From positions 1,087,665-1,151,664 of the forward strand of contig QEOQ01000640.1 in the NCBI GenBank assembly GCA_010279815.1: a stretch of DNA of 64,000 nucleotides, written 5' to 3'. Source of the stretch: Brachionus plicatilis (taxonomy: Eukaryota; Rotifera; Eurotatoria; Ploima; Brachionidae). Below the pieces are notes generated by a model. The model did not search any database, was not told the DNA's origin, and saw nothing but the letters and a program-made list of their open reading frames with translations. This document shows, one piece after another, positions 22,860 through 34,600 of this stretch; position 1 is the first letter of the stretch; every line of letters begins with the position of its first letter. Position numbers and translations under genes: made by a program.

Positions 22860-24805
22860 TTTGGATTTCTAGAAAACTGCTAGATGTAAGTAAAGAATTT
22901 CGAATAAGTCCAACTCAAAAAGATGTTTATTGTCCCAGAAACAAGATTTTTTTATCTTAATTGTTTAAGTTTATCTTATCTTAGATTAAATAGATAAAAA
23001 AAATTTAAATTTTCTTATTTAATTTAAAATTTTTAATTTCAAAATAAATTTCAATTAGTTTTTTCAATGAATTTTTAAAATAAAAGCGCAAAAAAGGATT
23101 TGGCTTGAGCTGTGCAAATCCAAGTTTTTGCATTTTGATAGGGTGTGACCTAATACATACAGATTGCCGCAAATTTACCATTTATTTCATGCAGTAATTA
23201 AACAAATTTATTGATCAGCATTTTGCATATGTAAAATACATCTTTGAATTAAAGTAAAAAAATTTAAAGTTTTTTTAAGTCAAGTTCAGATTGCTTTAAT
23301 AATTAAATTTAAATTTTTGCTAAAATTTTTAAATGATTCTCAAAAAGATATTTATAATATTTGCTTGAGCTAATTTTTAATACTTTTGTGAACTTTATCT
23401 TTTGATTTTTTTTTAAATAAAACTAAAATAATAAATTGTTTCAAGTCAATTGTTGACACTGGTTTAAGTAAAAGTTTTAATTTATTAAAATTTTGTAGTT
23501 TTTAATCCCATGAAAGTGATTTAATTAATTTAGTCCAGGCTTGATTCAAGGGAATTAAATTTTTCAAAAACAAGAAAACTATCTAATTGAAATCAAATTA
23601 AAAAAATGTTTTTTTTTTCTATTTATAGAACTTTTTCAGCTTTGTTTTAATTAATAAAAATTTCATTCAAAAAATCAATTCAAATTTTTAAGACATTTTA
23701 TTAGTCAATTGCTTTTATTGACAATAAATAATAAAGCGTTAGTAAGGTCTTTCCAACATTTTTTTTCAATCGACTTGTTTAAATATTTGTCTTGTTAGCT
23801 TTTAGACAAAATTCTTTATCAACCTTTGTTATATCATGCAGTGTTTGTTTGATTATAACATGATTTTTTGTGAAAGATTTCATAAAATTTTGCGAATCTA
23901 TTATTATTTGGTTTTAAGTTCGGCCTATTAAGAATTTTTTTTATTTAATGATTTTTTCTTGATTCAGTTTAAAATTTTCCACTACTTTCCTCGGTTTAGA
24001 AATTGATAAAGTTTTAGAATTAAAATTAAAAAAAATTAATTGAATTTCATGGATAAGATATGTTGAAGGAAATTTTCTTTTTGGCTCCAAAGACCTCATT
24101 CTTGATTGTTATATTTTTTTTAATGTTAAAGTAAATACCTAGATATGAATAGATATCCTTTTATTTTAAATTTAAAACATAAATTATAATTCAAAATTTA
24201 GATTTAAGCTTTTAAAATAGCGTTTTATTTGCTTATTTTAGGCAATAGTTTATTTTTACCAATTTTTTAGATCTAGCATTAATTTAACTTTATTTTAGCT
24301 TTTAGACATTAATTACAGTTTAAAAATTTTAATCGATCAAGCTATTTTTATTAATCAAAAATTCCATTTAAAAAAAATACTTAGTCATCTCAGTCTTAGA
24401 ATTTTCTACAAGGAAAATCTTATTTTTCCAAAGCATAATTTATAATTATAATAAGCTTTTTTGTTTAGTTGAATAGAACGCAAGTAAATTAATCTTTAGG
24501 TAGCCCTCTAATGAGACAAAAGTACTTTTGAGAAAAAAAAATTTTAGTAATCATGAAAAAGCAAAATAGCAGCACATCTTGATAAAGCAAAATCATGAGA
24601 GACTGCATCTATAGAAACAATCATAAGTTTTTTTTTTCCAAACATATAGTAAAAATATTAAGAGAATTACTATTTAAAAAGATTAAAATTAGATTTGATC
24701 CAATTTTACAACATTAAATTTAATTAAGGAAATTGTCATGCTAGACAAAATTAATTTTTTTCAAAATTCTAAATCTTGTTTTTAGTTTATTCAGATAAAA
24801 CAAAA
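22860..24805. other. Gene-free AT-rich stretch
   Basis: Upstream of ALDH7A1 (divergent) and of the thioredoxin at 24806, so it should hold both promoters. No open frame, repeat or RNA gene that I can support. An acceptor-like cttgtttttag just before 24806 may mark a non-coding first exon of the thioredoxin. Confidence 0.5.
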
Positions 24806-25114
24806 ATGGTTCGTCAAATTGCATCAGTCGATGAATTCAAACAAGTAATCAGTCAAGGCACCGTTGTAGTCGATTTCTATGCTACTTGGTGCGGTCCATG
24901 CAAAATGATTGCTCCATTTTTAGAGCAATTGTCCAAAGAATACACGAGCATTCAATTCATCAAAGTCGATGTAGATGAGCTTGAAGAAATCAGTTCTGAA
25001 GCTGGCGTCAGCGCTATGCCGTCATTTTATGTATACAAAGATGGCAAAGTGGTTGATCAATTGGTTGGAGCCAGCAAAGAAAAACTCGAGGCTATGGTCA
25101 AAAAATTTGCTTAA
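24806..25114 (+). CDS. Thioredoxin, canonical
   Basis: Intronless 102-aa cytosolic-type thioredoxin, a dithiol reductant fed by thioredoxin reductase. The fold is complete: the VVVDFYATWCGPCK strand-and-helix carries the active site C29-G-P-C32, the buried Asp is D23, and the cis-proline is in SAMPSF before the FYVYKDGK strands. Length matches the usual 102-108 aa. The first ATG in frame is at 24806; ten upstream codons lack an ATG and follow a possible acceptor. AATAAA at 25181-25186 is a likely poly(A) signal. A diverged duplicate starts only 240 bp downstream on the same strand. No presequence is seen. Confidence 0.97.
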   Translation: MVRQIASVDEFKQVISQGTVVVDFYATWCGPCKMIAPFLEQLSKEYTSIQFIKVDVDELEEISSEAGVSAMPSFYVYKDGKVVDQLVGASKEKLEAMVKKFA

Positions 25115-25180
25115 ATTCTTTCGATTCTAAGACTTGATATATTTCATTCAAACTTATTTTAGATTTACCAATTATTTTCA

Positions 25181-25186
25181 AATAAA
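25181..25186 (+). promoter_or_regulatory. Poly(A) signal of thioredoxin
   Basis: AATAAA about 70 bp after the stop of the thioredoxin at 24806-25114, and before the start of the next thioredoxin-like gene. Confidence 0.5.
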
Positions 25187-25356
25187 TATTTTGAAGCGAT
25201 TTTTTTTGTTATATTAGTCAAGTTCTCCTATGAACCACGACATGTGAAAATTTTAATTAAACTAGGGATTCAAAATTTTCTCGTCACATGAAATTTCATT
25301 AAGTTTTGCTTTTTTTAAATTAAAATTCAATATTTTTTGATTATTTTATTTCGAAA

Positions 25357-27333
25357 ATGGTTTATGATTGTGTATCTATTGATGATTTTAAGCAGATTAT
25401 AGCCGAAGGTACAACAATAGTCAAATTTACAGCCCCATGGTGTAAGCTTTTGATACTATTATTCTTTTATATTTAAAAAATTAAAGATAACATTTTAAAA
25501 TTAAATATTGGCCTCTAATTAAATTTATTTTTCATCAATCCTTTTAAATGCACTTGATATATCCTTTTAATAAATATTAATAATACTATGTTAAGCTAAT
25601 GCTTGCCGAAATTACTTGAATAGCTATATTATTTAATAATGTTTATATATTTAGCAAAGTTAATTATCTAGCTAAAATAACATTAATCTATGTAAAATAA
25701 AAATCAAGTTTTATGTTTTAGTAAAATTATCAATTATACCTTTTTATTAAGCTAGATTATATCATTTTAGTTAAATTAAAATGAAATTAGAAAAATAGAA
25801 TTACAGTGATGATTTGAGAACAGTATATTACGAAAAATGACGTAAAATACCGTAAATTAACCAAATTTTACCACATTTTACGTAAATTAACGTAAAATCC
25901 GAAAAGTGAAAAGAGATATTTTACGAAAAATTACGTAAATTTTCAGGATTTTGAGATAATTTTGGCAAAATTTGATAAAATTCAAAACGGCCAATTCAAA
26001 ATTCAAAATTTTTGAAAAAATATCTTTTTTTTCCAAAATCGAAAATTTAAGAAAGTTTTTTTTTTCATAAATTGGTTGGCCGTTTTGAATTTTAAAAATT
26101 TTGCCAAAATTATCTCAAAATCCTGAAAATTTACTACTGTTCTCAAATCACCATTGTATTTAAGGAAAAAATTTATGAATCATAAAAAATATAATTTATC
26201 AAAAAAAATCCAAAATCAAATAATTTCATCATTTATTTAAACAATTATTACTAAGTTTATACCTAAATCCAATTATCCTCTTTGTATAAGGTTTGATGAC
26301 ACTTTTTGTTGCACAACACAAATGACATAAATATTTTATTAGGTTTTCATCTTTTTCAGCCACGATTAGCCATTACTTTGTTCTAGTATTAGTCATTGAT
26401 TGTTTTTTTTGTTTGATTTTGGCAAAAAAATAAATTTTGGTTTTTCTATTAATAATAATAAAATATTAGATTATTAATAATAATAAAGATTATATCATTT
26501 TTGATGTAATTAACTAATTTTCATATAAAAAGGATATTCATGTTCTTTTAATGGAATATTTTGAAATATAATTAAGTTCTTTTTTTTTAATTGAATAAAC
26601 ATACTTCTTCAATAAAAAAAAAAGAACTTTGATTATTTAAAAAAAAGCATTTACATTTACAAAAGATTTTTTATAAAACGCATTAAATTCAGTAGAAAAA
26701 GAAACATTTTTAAATTTGCACTATAAAAATTTTAATAAAAGGATTTTCCCATCAAAAAGGATTGGGTGCTTTTTAAAATTTCTGTCCGTCCTGGTATTTT
26801 CCGGGTTATTGACAGTAGGTCTAATTTTCTCACTTTTTAAAATTTGAATTTTTGCAATATTATTTTTAAAAAATTTAAATCATTCTTTAATTTTTTTAAT
26901 ATAAATTTTGATTATTTTTATCAAATCCATTCACCTAGTGTCAGAAAATGACGACGATCATAATGTTATATTTTTCAAATTATTATTCAAAAGTTTAAAA
27001 ACATTTTTATTTAAAAATAGATCAGGAATTTTTTTAAACATCCAACGAGATGAAAATTTTCAGATTAATCATTTAAAAGAGTAAAATTTTTTAAATTTTA
27101 AAGGTACTAGCTGCAAATTTATTTCACTCTATTATACCACTTTCGAAAAACGCTACAGTTCAATCAAATACGTTCAAGTCAATATCGAAGAGATAAAAGA
27201 TATAAGAGCTATTGTAGATGTATTTGCAGTGCCCTCATTTTATTGCTTTATTGATGGAAAAATAGTTTCATATCTAGTCGGTGCCAACTCATCAAAATTA
27301 GAAGAATTTGTAAAAAAATATGCATTTATCTAA
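25357..27333 (+). CDS. Diverged thioredoxin paralogue with WCTSC site
   Basis: Two exons (25357-25441 and 27104-27333) encode 104 aa. The donor is TGG T|gtaagc and the acceptor ttttaaag|GT, so the intron falls inside the codon of the first active-site Cys. Joining gives W28-C29-T30-S31-C32-K in place of WCGPC. The buried Asp of thioredoxin is Lys here (K23), while the cis-proline (VPSF) and the C-terminal helix (KLEEFVKKYA) are kept. It shares the FKQ(V/I)I start region with the neighbouring canonical gene, so it is most likely a tandem duplicate. Both cysteines remain, so it may still be redox active, but with altered potential (inference). The 1.66-kb intron carries a mariner-like MITE. AATAAA overlaps the stop codon (27333-27338). 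The HIBADH gene ends 46 bp away on the other strand. Confidence 0.85.
25804..26156. mobile_element. Tc1/mariner-like MITE inside the thioredoxin-paralogue intron
   Basis: Terminal inverted repeats CAGTGATGATTTGAGAACAG and its near copy CAATGGTGATTTGAGAACAG (right end, complement) are flanked by TA dinucleotides (25802-25803 and 26157-26158). The arms continue inward with TTTTCAGGATTTTGAGATAA and ACGGCCAA. Extra TTACGTAAA-rich sequence of about 100 bp sits only in the left arm. The CAGTG start and TA flanks fit Tc1/mariner. No transposase frame. Confidence 0.85.
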
Positions 27334-27379
27334 ATAAACTAAAATATTTTATTAAATCAGAATAAAATTTTATTTTTTC

Positions 27380-28454
27380 TTAATCTTTTTTTGTTCTTAA
27401 AAATTCATAGGCATATCCAAAGTCTTTTTTGAAAAAACCTTGATTACTCATTTGTTTGTAGAAATTGTAAGCCATTGAGCCCATCGGAGTTGCAGATTGG
27501 GTCTCGACTGAAGCATTTTGGGCTAAGCTCAGATCCTTTAAAAAAAAAAAGTACATAAAAATAAATTTTTAAATTAATCATCTGTACTTTGGCCATAAGT
27601 CCTGATTGAAAGCCTCCTTCGTAATTCTTGCTGGGTGGAACCCCCTCAACAACCCCAGGGACTGGATTATAGACCTCACTGCTCCAGCACCGGCCTGAGG
27701 AAGTGTTTAAAATTCCTGCCAAAACGTGTTTGTCCAAGCCTAAACTCAAACCTAAATTCATTGTCTCAGCTACACCGATCATTGAAATTCCAAGAAGCAT
27801 ATTATTGCATATTTTGGCCGCTAGACCATGACCAACATCACCTGCATGAACTACATTTTTTCCCATACATTCCAAAAATGGTTTTATGACTTCAAAATCT
27901 TCTTTTTGAGCTCCGACCATAAATGTTAAAGTTGCATTTTCGGCACCGGTAACTCCGCCAGAAACTGGGGCATCATTAAAATAAATGGATTTTTCTGAGC
28001 ATAGTTTTGCTATGCGTTTACACGCCTCTATGTCAATAGTGCTGCAGTCTATGCATCGAGTGGATTTTTGAGCAGCCCTTCAACTTTAAAATTAAAATTT
28101 TGCCTAACTATCAGCTAGGTAGAGATACGCAAGAATTCCGTTCTTTGCCAGAAAGACTTCGTTTACATGAGGATGACTGGGTAGCATGGTAATTATGTTT
28201 TGAGTTTTGGAAGCCAAATCGGCAGGAGACTCGGCGACTTTGGCGCCTTTTTTAATTGAAAATATTTATATTTTAATTTAAAAATGTTTAAGAAAAGTAC
28301 CAAATTTGGCAAGTTCATTAAGACTTTGAGTATTCACGTCAAAAACAACGAGTTCATGGCCTTTTTTGATAAGATTTCTGGCCATGTGAGCACCCATGTT
28401 ACCTAGACCGATAAATCCTATCAGAGCTTGTCTCGATTGAGTTAACAGCACCAT
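27380..28454 (-). CDS. HIBADH: 3-hydroxyisobutyrate dehydrogenase
   Basis: Oxidises 3-hydroxyisobutyrate to methylmalonate semialdehyde in valine breakdown, normally in mitochondria. Four exons: 28454-28301, 28246-28129, 28077-27588 and 27535-27380, 305 aa, phases consistent. The NAD-binding start is [16 protein letters not shown], the substrate motif [21 protein letters not shown] is split only by normal spacing, and the catalytic Lys lies in [12 protein letters not shown] (about residue 179). [19 protein letters not shown] and [12 protein letters not shown] are typical of the family. The third exon needs the acceptor gaag|GGCTGC, because the nearer upstream acceptor would read a stop. Odd point: the protein starts only about 11 residues before the Rossmann motif, so there is no evident mitochondrial presequence. 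An in-frame TGA lies just upstream of the ATG. An alternative upstream exon is possible. Confidence 0.93.
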
Positions 28455-30261
28455 TTTTATTCAAATAAAATCTATAAAAACAATATTTTTCAAATAAACT
28501 GTTTATCACACCCTTACGCTTTTTATTTTAAAATTATTTTTTGAATAATCATTTAAATGTATAAAGAAAAGTTACCAATTGTATTCAAAAAGCTTTAATT
28601 TGATTAAATTTTGATTTAATCTATATTCGGCTTTTATTTGTAGATGATGTTTGGTCAGTTCATTTAAAAAAATGTCAATTAAAAGTCAATTAAATTTTTA
28701 TTTTGGGTTTTAATAAAGTAATAAAGCAAAAGTTTCCTCTTATTTTAAAAGAGACAAAATTTTCGAAAAATTATTTTTATTGACCAAAATTTTATTTATT
28801 TGAAATATTAATAAGGGTTAGCATTTTATTCAAAAATGGTATGTGTGCATTTTTTAGGTATACTAACTACCATTTGATAATTATTGTTTGTCAGAAAAAA
28901 AAGGAAGAGTAAAATATAATTTTTTTTTAGTATTCAATTATTTTTTTTTATTCAATAATTTTTTTCTGAAGGAGCTTAAGCTCGGTAGTGGAACAAATAA
29001 ATAAAAATTTAATGTCGTTTATCAAGACTAATATTTTAATTATTTATTTGAAATTACAATTCTAATAATTCTATTTTTTGTAGTTTGAAGTTGGACCAAA
29101 ATTGACCAAATTTTATTTGAATTTTAAATTCAAAATTCAGATTATAAAATGAATCGATTTCAATGGCAGCTTAAACAAAGCTAAAATTTAAAATCTAATT
29201 ATAATATTTAATTTTTGGAATGCAAAAAATAGATCATTTTTTTAATAAAAAATTATTTTCCAATAAACAGACATTCATATCCAAAAAAGTACGGCTATTG
29301 GGCATGGGTTCGGGTTCAAAAACTCAATATCCAAAATTATGTTTAATACCTGAAAATTCAAGGTTTAATTCTCAAATTGAAAACTAATATTATTTTTTTT
29401 GGGAAAAGTAAGATAAAATTTGATTTTATTAATTTGCGTTTCAATAGAAAAATTTATTAAAAAGAAAATTAAAATTTAATCTCTAGTTTTATAGTCTTAT
29501 AAATAAAGATCCATTAATTCATAAGTATTAATTTAACTTTTAAATTCATGATTATGGCCGATTAGTTTAAAAGATTTAAAATTTTTATTAGAATTGAAAT
29601 AAATCCTAGAATCATATTTTTATTTTGGGCAAACTTTGCTGAACAAATTTTTCAAATTTTTGTGCATTTTCGTTAATTCATAAAACTTTTGGCACCTTTT
29701 CTAAATTAAAAAAAAAAATTCAATTTTAAAACGCTGGACGTTTTACAAAATATGATTCTAAAAAATATTTACAACTTTTATTAATCAAATTTTTACGATC
29801 TTGCTCATTAAAAATTGATCAATATCGAAAAGTATGAAAAATATAAAAAAAAGAAACTAAATATTTTCACACAAACAAATTTTAAATTTTTTTAAAGAAT
29901 TCCAAATCCCCTTTAAAAGTGAAAGCTTTATATCTTTTTTTTTAAAGGAGGGTTATTTTCTATTTCCTTTTGTCTAAATTTATGCTTTTTTCTTTCCATT
30001 CAACCTCTATTAGAAATTTTTAAATTTTTTTATAAAATCCTTCACATATTTATCCTCAATTGTAGCTTTTGACGCATCATTAAAATTTTACATAATCTTC
30101 ATTTCTTTGAAAAACAAGATCAAATTAAAAATAAAACTCGCATCTTTATTCAATAATTACTAAGCAAACTAAACTTTTTTTCAATTTTTTTTTTACAATT
30201 ACGTAATATTAAAAAATTAAACTCAATTTAAATAATTTCTAAATAAAAAACGACTAAAAAG
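28455..30261. other. Gene-free AT-rich stretch
   Basis: Between the HIBADH start and the ankyrin-protein stop. I find no coding frame, strong repeat or RNA gene. A plus-strand TTTATT at 30145-30150 is a plausible poly(A) signal for the minus-strand gene that ends at 30262. Confidence 0.5.
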
Positions 30262-31629
30262 TTATTCCGAACTAAAATACAAGTAATCCTTGCATTCTTG
30301 GCTGAGAACAGGCAAGCTGTTTATCGAGTACAAATTGTATGTGTGCATTGTATTTCTAATGCTGATCCGCGTTAGCTCTTTCAGATCAAGAGGTATCAGA
30401 CTCCTTTGGATGAGAAAGTCGCCCAGAATGTCCAATTTTTTAACATGCTCGAGTTTCAACAAGTTTGCCACATTCGAACAAGTCAATCGAATGTGCCCCA
30501 TGGTAATCAAAGTGTCATAAAATTGGATGAAAAATTCTATCAACTTTAGCACATTTTCTCCAGTTTCTTTCATTCGGGTGTAAAAATGGTCAAAAGCTGA
30601 GTCTATGTCCGGATAAAACTCTTCAAAGCACTCAAGACTTCTCACATATCTAAGGATAAAAAAGAATAACGAAGTCCTGTAGTGCAAACTAGAGGTTCTC
30701 GAGTCTTCGCTGCTTATGTTGTTAAACAACGCCTTCAAAGTTGCCAAGAAACCCCTCACAAACAAGTCCAAATTGATTATCTCAAATGGTTCGCCTGAGC
30801 CGTCATCCATGCTGCCTGTTTCCATTACCAGGTCCAAAATTATGGCCACTTTTTCCTTTCTTTCTTGAGACTTGGATTTCATTAGTAAATAATTAAATAT
30901 GTGAATTAGCATTTCGCCATCTATGCGCCGGTTTTCTGTAATATTGGGCAAGACTACTTTTAAGGTTTCTAAATTATCTGTCATCAGAACTTGTCGTAGA
31001 ATGTCGTAGCGTTTAGAGAAAAGCCACTCGATTAGTCTTACATCATCTCTCTCGAACATGGTCTGGAGCATTTTTTCCACAATTTTAATTCGACCGAACC
31101 TAATGGCCTCTTGGAGAGCAGACCGCTCAAAGTCCAACACACCATTCATCTCATTGCTTATATCAGCACCTTTTTCCACCAAATATTCAGCAATCGCATC
31201 AAAGCCGTACTTAATACTAACTACCATTGGAGAGTCGCCTTTTATTTGCGAATAGCTGCCACCTGCCAAAAGTCTCGATTGCCTGCGAGCTGAGATTGTA
31301 ATACTAGGGGTTATGGGCGACAAGCCATTCGGGTTCATATTAACATTCCGGCACAGATTGATATCAGCATTGCATTCTTCTACTAGGACGCGGGTTATTT
31401 TATCCAAACCCTTATTACAGCAAAGACAAAGTATTGTGTCACCATTTTTCAGCATTTCGTTCACATCTAGACCGCGGTAATTTTCATCCTTTAGCAAATA
31501 GTTTATTACACAGTTTTGTTCTTCGTTGCGCCGGATCAAGTCATAAATTTGCTCCAGCTTGGTCAGGGATGAGTCAATAGTGAGCTGGGAAATTTCTAAA
31601 GCAACACTCTCGGTTTGATTTGCACTCAT
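30262..31629 (-). CDS. Ankyrin repeat and SOCS-box (ASB-like) protein
   Basis: Intronless 455-aa protein. Ankyrin-type repeats are seen at about residues 62-92 (NGDTILCLCCNKGLDKITRV), 130-158 (KGDSPMVVSIKYGFDAIAEY) and 168-198 (RSALQEAIRFGRIKIVEKML). A long helical middle follows. The last 45 residues look like a SOCS box: PLDLKELTRISIRNTM, then INSLPVLSQECKDYLYF. ASB proteins act as substrate adaptors of Elongin B/C-Cullin 5 ubiquitin ligases. Here the Cys expected in the BC-box helix is Thr, and the LPxP-type Cul5 contact reads LPVL, so binding may be changed (inference). Start is the first ATG, with an AT-rich leader upstream. It could also be a more distant SOCS-box ankyrin family. No orthologue named. 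Confidence 0.75.
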   Translation of the reverse strand: MSANQTESVALEISQLTIDSSLTKLEQIYDLIRRNEEQNCVINYLLKDENYRGLDVNEMLKNGDTILCLCCNKGLDKITRVLVEECNADINLCRNVNMNPNGLSPITPSITISARRQSRLLAGGSYSQIKGDSPMVVSIKYGFDAIAEYLVEKGADISNEMNGVLDFERSALQEAIRFGRIKIVEKMLQTMFERDDVRLIEWLFSKRYDILRQVLMTDNLETLKVVLPNITENRRIDGEMLIHIFNYLLMKSKSQERKEKVAIILDLVMETGSMDDGSGEPFEIINLDLFVRGFLATLKALFNNISSEDSRTSSLHYRTSLFFFILRYVRSLECFEEFYPDIDSAFDHFYTRMKETGENVLKLIEFFIQFYDTLITMGHIRLTCSNVANLLKLEHVKKLDILGDFLIQRSLIPLDLKELTRISIRNTMHTYNLYSINSLPVLSQECKDYLYFSSE

Positions 31630-34600
31630 TTTAAATAAATTTATCTAAATTTTTGTTCTAAAAATTTAATAAATTAATTAGTTTTTTTTTTTTTTTCAAT
31701 AATTTAAATTAGGAGATCTACTTTTTTTTCAAATCATTAAAATTAAGAAAAAAAAATTATTTTCCTCATCTTCAGTGTGAACATTTGTTGTGTGGCTTAG
31801 AAAATAATGAAATTAAATTTAATGAATGAAACTGTGCCTCATTTAATGACACTTGAGATACGTTTTAATAAATATTAATATCTTGAAAATATTTCTTAAG
31901 ATGATTTTTTTTTGTTTTATAGACAAACGGACATCAAATAAAGAAAAAATTTCAACTAAAAATTTAAAGTTTAAAAAACCTTTTTAGTTTGAGTAATCTT
32001 TAAATTCTGTGAAAAGAACAAAAGATAACTTGCTTGCATTAATTAACCAGAACTTACATAATCTTGGATCAAATAATTGCTCAATTCTTCTTGTAATTTA
32101 TTTTACAGGTCAGCAAAAATCCTCAAAACAGTTTTTTCTTTAGAGATTAATCAAATTTAATCGGAAATTTAATCCATCAAAAGTAAAAAAAGATAAACCA
32201 TTTAAATTAAAGTTAATTAAATAAATATATTATTATATATTTGCATATATATATATAGTTTGGTTCTGGCAACAAAAAAAATTATTCATCTATTCATGAA
32301 TTACTTAAAATAACATATGATTTAGGTTTGTGTATCTTTTTATTTTTATTGATTTGATGCTTAACTAAGCGAGCTCGTTCAATTCTATCTCGATTACTTG
32401 AAAATATCAATTAATAATAATAATTCTAAGAATTCATTGTTTATAATATTTAGCTTAAAAATGTTTGCTGCTACAATTTTAGATTCTGCTCTAGCCAGAA
32501 AAAGTAACTTTGCCAAAATAAAGAGATAATTAAAAGAAAAAATAAAAAAACATTGTTTATACCCTACAAAAATAAAATTATTTTTTAACCAATACTCAAG
32601 TATCCATGGACAAAAACTTCGTATCCATTTTGACTAATGCACCTGAAACCAAAACTCTCATCCAAAATTATTTGAAATCTACTCTCAAAATGGTTCAATT
32701 ATAATTTTAATTAAAATATCTTTTTCAAAAATTAAATTGTTAACATTTAAAATCTATTTGTATATTTATTCATTTAGCTCCAATTCTGACGATGCAACAA
32801 AGTAACCTAAAAAATTTTGATCGTATTAATATTAAAATTTTAAAATAAAAATTTAGAAAAAGAATTTAAAAGAATTCTAAGAATTAATAAGAAATCAACT
32901 TTCTACTTTGAGGATATTATAGCTTTAAACTTAAAGTTAATAAAAAAATAGAAGCAAAATACGTTTTAAAATATATCAATTTCGTATCAAAAAAAAAAGT
33001 TAAAGTAAGATGGTTTATTTAATTTTCAATCAGGTTGTCAAATCAAGCTTCAAATTACTGATCTATTTTTCTGTGCATCCTTTTAAAAAGAAAAAGTCTG
33101 ACTGATAAACTAGAAAAAAATAAGATAAATCACTTTTAATTAATCTTCAATACTATTTTTAGCTTAATTTTTTAATGCGTAGGAAAAAAATCTAAAAACA
33201 GTTTATTATCTTAAATTCTTTTTAAATACAATTTTATGGTCTTGATTCTAATTACACATAGACTAATATTTTTTATTATCTTATTTACAATAAAATTAAT
33301 TTAAATAAGGTCGATAAGGCCTTTGAGGATCACTGAAAGTTTAAGAAATCTCTCAAAATATGGGCACCAATATTCTGATGATTAAATTTAAATAAAGCTC
33401 TTTCTTAAGCTTAATATCTGTTGATTTAGGTAAACTTACAATTATTTTTAGTTTCCTCTAAATTTGATAAGCTACAGCTGTAATTATCTTTTTGTAAAAA
33501 AAATCTAAAATTCAAATTTTTTTACTTTCACAAAATTCAAAAAAGGTCACAATTTGGGTGAATTTATCAAGCAATTCTTGATAAATCAGGCTTCAATTGC
33601 GTTTTGGATACATTTTGCTCAAACAAATTCAAAGCCACATTCTTTTTTGCTGAGTTTGTTGGTTAAAAAATTTTGTCGTTTTGTTTTTGAGATTTAAAAT
33701 TGCATGAATTCTTGATTGAAATACACAAAACAATGAGAAAATTCAATATTTCGACAAAAACCGACTGAGAGAATTAAAAAAAAATTAGAATTTATCTAAA
33801 ACCTGGCTATTTAGCTCTTAGACTTTAAATTTTTTAATGACCCAAAAAAAGAAGCATTGACAAATATAATTAAAATGGTAAAATTAGGCGACTAAGCCCT
33901 TCAACGCGTGGTATTTCACTACAAATACCAACATACAAATAAAACTATTATAAATTAATCCTCTATTGCGCAAGTGGGTGAAAAATCTTTGGTCTCAACT
34001 AATTGTACTAATTTCCAATGAGTGTTTGTGGTCACATTTAATCAAATCCTCGGCTATGTAGATGCTAAAATACTTTATTATATTTGCTCTTTATTATCGC
34101 CGAGCGCGAAATTGACATGTTTGCATGACCCAGTTTAACCATGGTAGTAGTTCCTTCACTAAGGATTAAATTTCTCTACGTGCCATTTTAAAATCACTTG
34201 AAATTAATAATTAAATTTTGTCTGTTAAAATATCAGGTTAGTTCAAGTAGGTAGATTGTTGTACCTACGAGAATTAAGATGATTAATTTACTCTTTGGGA
34301 TTTGAGTAAGTTTAATCATATATTTGTTTCGACAATCTATAAAGATTAATCTTTTATTGTAATTAATTTAGAGGACCTATGGGCCACAAAGCCCATAATT
34401 AATTCCGAAGAAACGGAAAATTTTAGCAAATATTTGCTTTGTAAATAAATATTTTTCTAATAAAGCAATCTGATTAAAAATAGAATACAACATCGCCCCC
34501 AGATTTCATTATTTAAAATCTTTTTCTAGGCACTTTTTGTCTGAGCTATACTTAATAAAATTGTCATAATTTAGGTGCCAAATAGTTCCATTCATTAATC

